From Septoria linicola (taxonomy: Eukaryota; Ascomycota; Dothideomycetes; Mycosphaerellales; Mycosphaerellaceae), in NCBI GenBank assembly GCA_024114885.1, contig CP099422.1, positions 434,001 through 498,000 on the forward strand: a stretch of 64,000 bases of DNA. The letters are read 5' to 3'. Positions 20,617 to 30,775 of this stretch are shown piece after piece (position 1 is the first letter of the stretch; each line of letters opens with the position of its first letter). The position numbers and the translations under genes were made by a program. The notes under the pieces were generated by a model. That model saw only the letters and a list, made by a program, of their open reading frames with translations, was not told the DNA's origin and made no database searches.

Positions 20617-23600
20617 ATGGTTGGTAAGACTTCAGATGTCGGCAGTGCCGAGCAACAGCTCAGGCATCTAGAAAGTGAAAACCATGAGGGAGGTGGTATG
20701 TTTGGGAAGCTGAGGACGAAGCTCAAGGATACGAAGCTACATGATGTCAAGGTATGTCCTAGCCTCGTGTGTCAAGCAAGCAGTTTTGGAACGAAGACTG
20801 ATGGCAACAGATTGGAGCTGTTCACCTGAAGCATCGCGTTGGCAAATTCCAAAATCTGGTCAACACGAATCATAGACACGACGAGGAGCACGAACAAAGG
20901 ACAGACGCCAAACGAACCAAGATTGCGGAGCATCACAGATTCCAAAGTTTCGCGCCTGAGCGAGACGGCAATCTGATCAAGTGGTACATCGATGGCCGAG
21001 ACTACTTCCACGCGGTCTCAGTTGCGCTTGAAAGGGCGAAGGAGACCATATATATCGAGGACTGGTGGCTGAGCCCGGAGCTCTTTCTACGACGGCCGCC
21101 TTATCACCATCAGCAGTGGCGACTCGACAATGTCCTGAAGCGCGCCGCCGAGCGTGGCGTGAAGATCTACGTTATTGTTTACAAGGAGGTTGAGCATGCT
21201 TTGACTTGCAATTCTCAGCACACGAAGAAAGCCCTGGCTGCATTATGTCCAGAGGGCACTCCTGGACATGGCAATATCAACGTCATGCGTCACCCGGATC
21301 ACAATGTGTTGGAAAACGCCTCGGATATGACCTTCTACTGGGCGCATCACGAGAAGTTCATTGTGATCGACTACGATCTTGCATTCATTGGCGGTCTGGA
21401 TCTTTGTTTCGGGCGTTGGGACAATAGGCAACATGTTCTTGCAGATGCCCACCCGCAAGGTGTACAAAACGAGCTTTTTCCCGGTCAGGACTTCAATAAC
21501 AACAGAATAATGGACTTCCAGTCGGTGGCAGATTGGAAGAGCAACGAAGTATCCAAGGCCGAGTTTGGACGTATGCCGTGGCATGACGTGGCAATGGGTG
21601 TAATTGGTCCTTGCATTTATGACATCGCCGAGCACTTTGTGCTACGATGGAACTTTTGCAAGCGTGACAAATACAAGCGCGACGATCGCTACGACTGGCT
21701 CACGTTGACTGGCCGGAATGGCGAGGACGAAGATTTGATCGGCGTCCAGAGGCCTAAGCATCCTGTGGGTGACTACATACACCATCCACTCTCGCCACTG
21801 GAGAACAAGCGGGGCAACCCAAGGCAGGGAAAGACAAGACAGCATCCTCATAGAGAAGATGGCGAAGAGGAGGCACCTTCTGAGGATGAGGCTGAGCAAT
21901 ACCATGACGCTAGAGAAGAAGTGGACGAGCACGGTTATACCAAGGATCAGCATAGGCGCGGCCATGGTCTACAGAAGGAGCTAAAGGAGCATGGAATTCA
22001 TGGACCAAGGCACGATACACAAAGACTAGTCGACGACCAATTGCAGCCCGAGGCCCAAGAGAACTCCCATGTCACTGGAAACGACCCCAAAAAGGAAGGC
22101 ACCGTGTCAGCTTCCGGCGGTGTCGAAGAGAAGAGCAAGGGCTATCATTCCAGCAAGGTCCATGACGGTGTGATAACTTCACAAGGCACAGTACACGCAC
22201 AACTGGTACGCTCGTCCGCAGACTGGTCCTCTGGTATTCTGGCCGAGCAGAGCATTCAGACAGCGTATTGCCAGGTCATTAGAGCTGCCAAGCACTATGT
22301 CTACATTGAAAATCAATTCTTCATTACAGCTACCGGGGACAAGCAATCTCCAGTGCACAACCTCATCGGTAAAGCTATTGTGGATGCTGTGCTAGCAGCC
22401 GCAAAGGAACAGCGTAAGTTCAGGGTCATAATCATGATGCCAGCCATTCCAGGATTTGCCGGAGATCTTCGAGACAATGCAGCAGCTGGTACCAGAGCCA
22501 TCATGGACTATCAATACAAGTCCATCTGCAGAGGTGATGAAAGCATATATGGCAAGATCAGAGCTGCTGGTGTGGAACCCACGAATTATATATTCTGCTT
22601 CAACTTGCGCTCCTATGATCGGCTTAACAAGACACCTGAGCTGAAGAAGCAAGAGCAAGAGAGCGGTGTCACGTACCAGGAAGTCCAACGTGCCGAGGCT
22701 GAGGAAATCATGTCGGGTGCCGTACACGCCAGTGAAGACCTCGAAGGAGGCGGCAAAGCCGGAGTCCGCGAGACGGCGAAGGAAGGGAAATTCAAGGGCT
22801 TATTCAACAAAGCTCGAAGAACCAGTGTGGACATTGATGAGAAGGACAAGGTACATCCTGAAGATGACAATGAGGATGGAACTGTCTTGGCTGCGAAGAA
22901 GAAGAAATTTGAGGAGCACCATCCCGACAACTTCAATCATCATGTCAATAGTCAGGACAGCATAGCGAAGGACGCTATGCTTGGCGAGAAGAAGCCGAGC
23001 GAGGAGAGCTATGCTGGCAGAACAGAAGACGGCAAGAGAGATGGTGACGATGAAGAGAGCGAGGACTCGCGACAGCAGGAGTTGGAAAACTTCGTGCAGG
23101 AGGAGCTGTATATACACGGAAAGGTAAGGACAGTGGTTCTGGATGCGCGGAACACTATGCTAATGCCTCAAAGGTGCTCATCGTCGACGACAGAATTGTA
23201 CTCTGCGGGTCGTCGAACATCAATGACCGAAGCCAGTTGGGCTTCCACGACTCCGAGCTGACGATCGTGATGGAGGATACACTACCACTGCAGTCAAAGA
23301 TGGATGGCGAGGAGTACAAGGCTGGACACCATGCTGCCACGCTTCGGCGTATGCTTTGGCGAGAACATCTTGGTCTGCTACACGCACAGCCCCTCGACGC
23401 CGAGAACGATCCCAATGCACAACCACCTGGAGATGCAGAGAATGATTGGTGTCAGGGTGATGAGTGGGATCAATTTGTCGAGGATCCCCTTTCAGACGAC
23501 TTGTGGGCGATGTGGACTAAGCGTGCCACCGTGAACACGAAGGTCTTCCGTCACTTGTTCCACGCTGATCCAGACGACAATGTCAAAAACTTCGAGGATT

Positions 23601-23800
23601 ACGATCGATTCTTGGGCGCCAAAGGATCGCGAAAAGCAGGCCACATCTATGATCAGTTCCAACCTGTTGAGGTGGCGAGACAGGAACTGGACAAGATCAA
23701 GGGACATATTGTTTGGATGCCATTGAGGTTTTTGGAAGAAGCAGAATTGGCTGAGCGAGGGTTGCAGGTCAACTCCATGACTGAGAGTATCTATACCTAG
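20617..23800 (+). CDS. Phospholipase D with two HKD motifs
   Basis: Exons 20617-20751, 20811-23123 and 23174-23800 encode 1,024 aa. PLD hydrolyses phosphatidylcholine to phosphatidic acid and choline at membranes. The first catalytic motif is HHEKFIVIDYDLAFIGGLD (H225, K227); the second is HGKVLIVDDRIVLCGSSNIN (H814, K816, D821). Intron 2 lies exactly after the Lys codon of the second motif, so splicing assembles the active site. Other family marks are YIEDWWLSPELFLRRPP, WHDVAMGVIGPCIYDIAEHF and VYIENQFFITA. Two charged, probably disordered inserts (about residues 345-500 and 690-810) explain the length. No PX or PH domain is evident at the N-terminus, unlike yeast Spo14; this resembles the shorter PLD class common in filamentous fungi. 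The frame is intact throughout. Confidence 0.94.
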
Positions 23801-24112
23801 TGGTCAATGTGGTATGTGTGGGGATATGGTTAGGGAGCTGGGAATAGGTTTTATGTAGTTGTGCGCTCTACCCTCAGCCGCATTAATGACTGCATTAGAG
23901 ATCGACAGTATCAATGAAAGCATCGTTCCCATTCGTGACATCGACACAATTCATACCCCCCGGCACTGTATGACCCCACTTTCTTGTAGGTTTTGGGTCG
24001 CGATCCGACATCGCTCTGACACACCACACACTGTGAGTAACAACCAGCATTGACTATATCCACACAGCTCGCACGCGAGAAGTCTCTTGTCATCTGCACT
24101 CCAATCTACGAC
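23801..24112. other. Short intergenic, promoter of the PNPOx-like gene
   Basis: 312 bp between the PLD stop and the next start. No gene or repeat seen; both genes point the same way. Confidence 0.45.
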
Positions 24113-25116
24113 ATGGGTGTATTCTACGAGCAGATACCAGAGAACATTTACGAATGGATCCTGCAGCAGAAGATGTTCTGGGTGGCCACGGCCCCACTCT
24201 CCAAGAATGGACATATCAATGTATCGCCCAAAGGCGGAGAATACTTTGGTCTCGTCGATAATAAGACTTTCTGGTACATGGACCTGTCTGGATCCGGCGT
24301 AGAGACGATTTCCCATCTGCGAGAGAATGGGCGTGTCACTATCATGCTCCAGGCTTTTGAGGGCTCACCTAGGATCGTGAGGCTATGGGGATGCGGTGAG
24401 TGGGCATGCGATTAAGAATCGTAGCTACGATGCTGACGACAAGTGTGATGAAGGACGTATTCTCGAACGCGAGTCACCCGAGTTCAACGACTTCATTGCT
24501 CAGCACTCTGTCAAGACTATACCTGCCACGAGGTCCATTATCATTGTGGATACACATCAAGTCGGGTCTTCGTGCGGGTATAGTGTGCCAACATATGAGT
24601 TCAAGGGCTTCAGACAGACGTTGAATCAGGTCTTCGAGAAGAGGAAAGAAAAGTTCGACAAGGGAAAGACGGATGAGTCGATGGATCATTACTGGTATGC
24701 TCAAGTTTCCATGTCAAAAAGTCACTACTGACTTGTGTCGGCAGGGCTTACAAGAGTGCCTGGAGCATCGATGGGCTTCCAGCTATGCAACGAGGACTGG
24801 ATGCTGGTATCAGAGAGTCTGTGGAGCCGCTTGTGAAGATGGTAGGTCCCTTGGACGATACTACATACAGTGCATGTGCTGACATCTCGTGAAGATCGGA
24901 CCACATGCGCCACCAGCGCCCTTTGGACCAAAGTCATCTAATATCAGTGCTCAGCTAAGATATCGCATGGCAAGATTCAGCACTACGCAGATCAACCTGC
25001 AGACTGTCTTGCTGTTGCTTCTCTTGGCCTTTGCTTCTGGACTCGTGGCGGCAACATATGGTCCTGTGCTGAACGAGACGTATCGAAATAGGGTTTCGAA
25101 TGTACTGAGGCTATGA
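24113..25116 (+). CDS. PNPOx-like (FMN split-barrel) protein with C-terminal TM anchor
   Basis: Four exons, 24113-24395, 24454-24694, 24745-24841 and 24895-25116, total 843 nt and 280 aa. The first intron uses the AG at 24452-24453, giving GCGRILERESPEF. The N-terminal half is the pyridoxamine-phosphate-oxidase-like barrel: MGVFYEQIPENIYEWILQQK, MFWVATAPLSKNGHINVSPK, then VTIMLQAFEGSPRIVRLWG and QVGSSCGYSVPTYEF. A tail absent from bacterial relatives ends in a hydrophobic helix, about residues 242-265 (QTVLLLLLLAFASGLVAATY), consistent with a tail anchor. Such fungal proteins are annotated as PNPOx-related but lack proof of vitamin B6 oxidase activity; flavin binding is likely, substrate unknown. 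The frame is clean and all splice sites are canonical. Confidence 0.85.
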
Positions 25117-25253
25117 CGGAATCTTGCACGAATGGGTTATTAATGCTTTGCTACTACAACGTCCGTTCTGGCCTCAATAAAGCCGCCCTATTTAATTAAT
25201 GTTTCGAGCCCGATGCTTGTCTTCACCGCAACCACGAACCTCGCAGCACGATT

Positions 25254-26588
25254 CTATGTTCCGCCACTCTGACGAACGTCTTCTGTTCCAGTCTCATGCA
25301 ATGGCGGGACGCCTTCGCCAGCCAGCTCTGTGGGAGGGCAGGCATCTGAACCAGCGCTTGAGAATGAAGGCCGTACCTGAGGCTTGTCTCCTAAGATGCT
25401 GCTGTGTGGCGAAGCAATATCGCGCTGATGATACGGGTCCGGAATTACACCTGCCGTCGGATATCCTGACCAGTTGCTGCCTTGTGTTGGTGGACTGCTG
25501 TAAGGATATGGCGGAGCTGTTTGCATGTGGGAATATGGGCTGCCAGGGTAGAGCTGTCGCACGGGCGCTGTGGCAGCTGTCTGAGCAGTATCCGTCTTCT
25601 TTCGTCTGTGTGCAAGAAAGAAGCAGAGGCCGAAAGCTGCAAGCAGGAAGACACCACCGCCAATGCCTACGTCAATGCCAGCTTTGGTTCCGGTTGACAG
25701 TCCCCTTCCAACTTGGCCACTCGCAGTAGCTAAGGATGCTGTCGCGCTGACGGTGCAGCTCGATCCGTTGTCGATGGCATTTGTGCTTCTGGTGGCTGGA
25801 GCAGTATAGCTTGCTGCTAGAGCATATGTGGATGGACCTGGTATGGCAGATGGGTCGATCTGGACTGCTGTCGTCGGCGCGGCGCGATAGCTGGTGAGTT
25901 GTGTAAATGGACTGGGTGTATCTGGCTGCAGCTCAGCTAGACATACAGTGTTATGAGAACTCTTCTGAGCTATGCCTACAGCCAGCGACAGCAGTCTCAA
26001 TCCACGCAGTCGTACATCGCTCACGGTTGGCGAAGAGTAGCCTGTGCTTCCACCAATGCTTGATGGCAAGGACACATAAGGTGCTAACGTTAATGGTGCA
26101 TACAGTGCGACATAAGCATCGCTGCCCATATCTTTGCAGCCTCGACGCTGGAGGACCAGCAATTTGTCACTTTTGTCCCACTCGCAACCACAAGATTCTG
26201 GTCCATGGCAGATCCAGGTGTTCGACAGATCCTGAATGTCGTCGCAGTATTCAAGTGCTGTCCATGGAGATCTGTTTGGATCGAAGCCACATTTGTGAGG
26301 ACAGGAGGGATCTTGGTAGTTTATATCGGTGCAGCCATATTGGTAGAGATTTCCAGTTCCATGATTGCAGCAGGTACTGCCGGACAAGCACGTATCTCCC
26401 AGCAGACAGCAAGCAGAGACACCTGTGCCATTGCAAGGCACAATTCCAGAGGAGACTCGATACTGCGCGCCTGGTCCGTAATAGCACTGTTGTTGCGCTG
26501 AGGCAAAGCTAAGCTGGAAGGACAGCAACCAGATCAGTGCTAAGCACTTCGATATTCTTGTGGGTATCGTTGTCAGTTCTGCATTCAT
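25254..26588 (-). CDS. Cysteine-rich single-pass membrane protein, function unknown
   Basis: One open frame of 444 aa from ATG 26588. Residues about 14-31 (CLALIWLLSFQLSFASAQ) are a signal peptide. A compact ectodomain of about 120 residues follows with many cysteines: CYYGPG, IVPCNG, ACCLLGDTCLSG, TCCNHGTGN, CPHKCGFDP, CDDIQD, CHGPESCGCEWD. Then come a Ser/Thr/Pro-rich stalk, a helix at about residues 302-326 (AGIDVGIGGGVFLLAAFGLC) followed by HRRKK, and a Pro/Ser-rich cytoplasmic tail with PYPYSSPP. This Cys-domain, stalk, TM and tail plan is common among fungal cell-surface or sensor-like proteins in Dothideomycetes; no enzymatic motif is visible. A possible 88-nt intron (GTGAGC donor near 26027) would break the downstream frame, so I keep one exon. 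Confidence 0.75.
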   Translation of the reverse strand: MNAELTTIPTRISKCLALIWLLSFQLSFASAQQQCYYGPGAQYRVSSGIVPCNGTGVSACCLLGDTCLSGSTCCNHGTGNLYQYGCTDINYQDPSCPHKCGFDPNRSPWTALEYCDDIQDLSNTWICHGPESCGCEWDKSDKLLVLQRRGCKDMGSDAYVALYAPLTLAPYVSLPSSIGGSTGYSSPTVSDVRLRGLRLLSLAVGIAQKSSHNTVCLAELQPDTPSPFTQLTSYRAAPTTAVQIDPSAIPGPSTYALAASYTAPATRSTNAIDNGSSCTVSATASLATASGQVGRGLSTGTKAGIDVGIGGGVFLLAAFGLCFFLAHRRKKTDTAQTAATAPVRQLYPGSPYSHMQTAPPYPYSSPPTQGSNWSGYPTAGVIPDPYHQRDIASPHSSILGDKPQVRPSFSSAGSDACPPTELAGEGVPPLHETGTEDVRQSGGT

Positions 26589-28429
26589 TCCCTCGGAATT
26601 AGGCTGCGCATGGACGCAGTGAGAGTCTAAGGCGAGACATCAAGCTTGCTGTGATTATTGCCCAGCCCCTCGTCGCCTTCCGCATCGCACAGCTGAAGGC
26701 TGACCCGCATGTAGCGTTATGTTGAGAAACATCCTGCGGCAAGTCGGTCCACTTACAGCGCGTGGCCTGACGGACAATCCACTTGAGCTGATCCAAACAC
26801 TTCGGCTCACGTGCGCACTATCGTCGATAGCAGCAGTCTAGTCTGGATTGTAGATCGTGGGCACACTGCAAGAGACCTTAGACAGGACGAACGCCTAGAG
26901 AGTCAATTTTACAACACACGCCTAAAGAGTCAATCCCTTCAAAATACCTAGAGGCGCAGCTGTGCCACTGTGGTACACCGATGTTATTCCTGATGCTGAC
27001 TGCATGCTGAAGCTGCTGTACTCGCCTTTGCGAAACACACGACCGCTTTGGGTGCACACGAGCTGAGGACATTTTTCCATTTTTCTGCGTCAGTCCTTCG
27101 ATTCGGTATAAGCATAGCACTAGCTCGCACAGATATAGTAATGGCGTCGCGAAGACGCCCATCTGCGAGACCGGGTTGTCATGACATTTCCGCGTGTGGG
27201 TGCTGTTGATGCGAGTGAACAACGTTGACGCAAAGGTCTGTTGCGCTAACGTGATGAATAAGCAGCAAACCTCCGGGATGTTTTCCAACGTGTCCCGCAG
27301 GCATTCGCAACTGTATGACTGCCTACATACCATACCAATACTCAAGGCCTTTTCATCCAGACTCATCCAAGACTGTTCTACTGGCGCAACATCTCAACGA
27401 TCGAGACAATGGTTCGCTCGTCTTCGTACTTAAAGCAGTTCACACGAAGTACCTTGTGGTGAGCTCTCGCACGCCCCTCGAGGTCGAGGACATTCGCAAC
27501 GCAAAGCAAGTAGAAGACGTCTTTGAGATCATCGCGCTACATGAAGACCGACGCGAGACAAATGGCAGTTCGCGCCCGCACTGTGTACACCCGCGTGAAA
27601 GACCAGCCTAAGCAGCCATCACTCACGCAGCCTGTACTTTTCGGATCGACGCGTCTGTGCAGCCTTCCGCGGCGCATAAGGCTGGCCCTGCGTCAGTCCA
27701 TGGCAGTGACTCGCAGCAACGCTTCACATTGACCCCGGTGTTGGCCGACGTGCGAGGCTTGCAACAAGCTCATATGCTTCGCCGCAGTTGCACATCCGAT
27801 GTGCCACAACTGCTGCGATCCGGGTCGCACGTACGATTATGGCATGTCGCCATCGACTGCTTCATGTCTGCGTGGCGACGATTAGGGGCAGATCATTGGA
27901 ATGGCACCAGGAATTGCTATCACTTTTGAGGGCGCGCATGGCTCGCCCGACCATTTAGTATCGCGCCATACTCCTTTTCGAGTATTTCCAGTCCCCAGTC
28001 CTTGGAAGTGTGATCGTGCGTCGGAAACCACTCTTGGAATGTCTTCTCAAAGCAAATAATGAACCATGCAGACGTCATTAACCCTTGACATTCGTTCTCT
28101 GAACATACCAACCACGCGTTGGCGTTCTTAAGGTGACACGGGAAACTATGGACAAAGGATCAAGCGTCGCCTTTCTGCGTGCGTTCATGGTCGCGTGCAA
28201 GCCACGTCGTCCCCACAACTCCACAATGCTCCGCATGGCGCTCTTATGGTAAGACTAGGCACAGACTAGGCATGCCAAGTCCTTCCAAGAACAGAGACTG
28301 GGCACCAGCACTGACATAGAGCTGAAGTTCAACGGGTGCAGTATAAGGTCATCTCCTTCGCGATGTGCGGAGGCAGGCTATCTGAAAGACCTCCAGCTTT
28401 TACAACCTCATCACGGCAAGGACAAGGCC
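26589..28429. other. Long intergenic, largely featureless
   Basis: 1.8 kb between two genes facing away from each other. It has an imperfect 20-bp direct repeat around 26888-26930 (unit CGCCTARAGAGTCAAT). One plus-strand frame, 27315-27611, has a protein-like middle (LEVEDIRNAKQVEDVFEIIA) but no known domain and no splicing partners; I do not call it a gene. A minus frame at 26878-27366 overlaps it and is no better supported. Confidence 0.4.
27315..27611 (+). CDS. Doubtful ORF, 98 aa, unknown
   Basis: Starts with ATG at 27315 (MTAYIPYQYSRPFHPDSSKT) and includes VLLAQHLNDRDNGSLVFVLK. The composition is mixed and looks protein-like between about residues 20 and 75, then becomes Arg/Pro/His-rich as if read through. 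It may be a fragment of a decayed gene or chance. No signal peptide, membrane helix or motif. Confidence 0.15.
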   Translation: MTAYIPYQYSRPFHPDSSKTVLLAQHLNDRDNGSLVFVLKAVHTKYLVVSSRTPLEVEDIRNAKQVEDVFEIIALHEDRRETNGSSRPHCVHPRERPA

Positions 28430-30334
28430 ATGGCGACTCGATCGAACACCACGGAGAGCCCATTCCCTTCTGCGGATGCGACATATGTGCTGGACGAGAA
28501 AATAGAGGACGAAAAGCTCGATGACATTCACCTAGAGGAGCGAGGACCACCGCCTGCGATGGAAGAGAAAGCATATGAGGGCTACTACAACTTTGCACCA
28601 ATTGCAGCACTCAACCTGCCAGATTGGCGTGCCACTGAGAAGAAGCTCGTACGAACACTCGACTACACACTACTACCGACACTATGGATCTTGTACCTGA
28701 ACAACTACCTCGATTGGACCAACATTGCGCAAGCTCGCCTCAACACTATCGAAGAAGACCTGGGCATGGGTCCTGAGGACTACAATATTGCGGTTTCTGT
28801 GCTTACTGTCGGGTACATGCTAGCTCAGCTGCCGTCCAATCTGCTTTTGACACGAGTCCGTCCTGGCATCTACCTCCCTGCTACGGTCATGGTATGGTCA
28901 GCTGTGTCGGCGTCCACAGCTGCGGCCACTAATCCGCAGACACTTTTCGTGATCCGCTTCTTCCTGGTAAGCGGTGATGCTACACCGGGTTTTGGGAGAC
29001 ATCGACTAATCGATGAACAGGGTATCACGGAGGCTCCGTTGTTTCCTGGCGTAGGTACACGCAATTGTGAGTATAGGAGTGATCACTACTGACACTGATC
29101 AGGCCGTGTATCTCATGTCTTGCTGGTACACACGAAAAGAGCTTGCCCTTCGCACAGCAATCCTGTACTCAGGCCTCGTTCTAGCTCAAGCTCTATCTGG
29201 TATTCTGGCCGCAGGTATCTTCGAGATGGATGGCGTGCAGGGACTCAGCGAATGGCAATGGTAATTCATAACAGCCCCCGCGTGTTTCCAAATACTGACG
29301 TCGCACAGGCTCTTCATCCTCGAAGCACTGATGTTCGTCGTCTGCGGTGTCGGCGCCTTCTGGACTCTGCCTGATTACCCACATTCAAAGACCGGCAGCC
29401 AGAACTGATCAATGACGGAGGACATGCGACGTCTCGCGGAGGCTCGGATCGAAGCCGATCGAGTCACTGGCGCCGGTGGCTCAGCTGGTCTCTGGTATGG
29501 CGTCAAGCTTGGCCTTGTTGATCCTAAGCTATACCTCTTCTTGCATCTCACCTCCGCCAGCATTCCACTCATCATCACCAACAGATCCTCCTTAACCTCA
29601 CCATGACCTCAAGCTACGGTTTCAACTTCTTCTTTCCAACCCTCGTACAAGGCCTCGGGATCGGATCCAGCACCGTCTCACTACTCCTTACCGCCACGCC
29701 ATACTTCCTTGGAGCACTCGTGTCTTTCCTGGTAGCCTGGAACTCCGACCGCATCAAAGAACGTGGCTGGCACATCAGCGGCGGTCTCCTCGCCGCAGCG
29801 ATCGGCTTCGCCATCACGTTGGCGACAACAGGCACGATTCCACGCTACATCGCATCCTTCCTCTACGCGCCCGGCAGTTTCTCGGCCAATGCTTTGGTAT
29901 ACAGTTGGGCGGTTAGCACGCTCTCGGACACGCCAGAGAAGAGAGCGGCTTGTGGAGCTATTGTCAATATCCTTGGTCATGTTGGCAATATTATTAGTCC
30001 TTACTTCTTCCGAGAGCCGGAGAGACCGATCTATCGTCTAGCGTTCATTCTGATGCAAGTCTTTGGCGCTCTAGCGTTCGCTGTTGCGTTCTGCATGAAG
30101 CTGTACTTGAAGAGAGTTAACAGGAAGCTGAAGCAGCTAGCCGACAGTACTGGGGGGATATCTATTCTCCTTATACAACTTGAGCGGATTATGTACGTGT
30201 TTGTAGAAGACATCAGCAAAGTTCACTTTGAACTCTTCAAATTACACTTCACTTTCATCCACAGCCATTTTGCACTACATCTTGACAATCTTCTGACATC
30301 TTCTCCAACGAACGTCCTTGGCATAGCGGTATAG
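28430..30334 (+). pseudogene. DAL5-type (allantoate/ACS family) MFS transporter, disrupted
   Basis: Anion:cation symporter family of the MFS, plasma-membrane uptake of small organic anions or vitamins. Exons 28430-28966, 29021-29050, 29103-29260, 29309-29540 and 29585-30334 keep one frame when joined. Family marks: RTLDYTLLPTLWILYLNNYL, DWTNIAQARLNTIEEDLGM, AQLPSNLLLTRVRPGIYLP, GITEAPLFPGAVYLMSCWYT, RKELALRTAILYSG and SSYGFNFFFPTLVQGLG. Lesions: an in-frame TGA at 29406-29408 (…KTGSQN, stop, SMTEDMRRLAEAR) where relatives usually have a Trp, i.e. TGG to TGA; the 44-nt intron at 29541-29584 starts TTGCAT, not GT, although its removal is needed to restore the frame; and a six-G run at 30152-30157, after which the reading extends into an unlikely tail, while one frame over gives a short ending (IYSPYTT, stop). 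Probably a pseudogene. Confidence 0.78.
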
Positions 30335-30775
30335 CGATAAGTCGCTCTGTTCAAAGAGTGCTCGGAACACGAATCTGTTCGCTTCTTGGTAGAAGTCAAA
30401 GATTCTTCATCCAGAAGTCATGAACGAAGGCGCACTGCTACTGCCAAAGACGCTAGTTCGTTCTTTTGCTTTCGTGACGGCACTTCTGCCAAACGTAGAT
30501 GACGAGCGCGCGTTCAATGGTTGATTGACATATCGTTTCTATCTTACATACTGCTTACTCAAGTCTTAGCTTGATGCTGTTCGATGTTGCTAATTCCTAA
30601 CAGGACCTCATCACTGTGCATTCTTGGCTGTACTCCTCCGAATTTACTTGTTCAACGCCATTCAAAGACTCTACCTGCTCGGTAATCAGACATTGCTATC
30701 TCTGTGAGACCAGTCAGCGAAGTTCTATATCGTGTTCTGTGGGGCATACTTCTTGATCGGGTTGACTAACTAGAC
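30335..30775. other. Intergenic between converging genes
   Basis: 441 bp holding the 3' ends of the DAL5-like gene and of the disordered-protein gene. No gene, repeat or RNA recognised. Confidence 0.45.

Noticed and set aside
25199..25729. 176-codon plus-strand frame
   Set aside because: Antisense to the signal-peptide/TM protein at 25254-26588, with no motif of its own.
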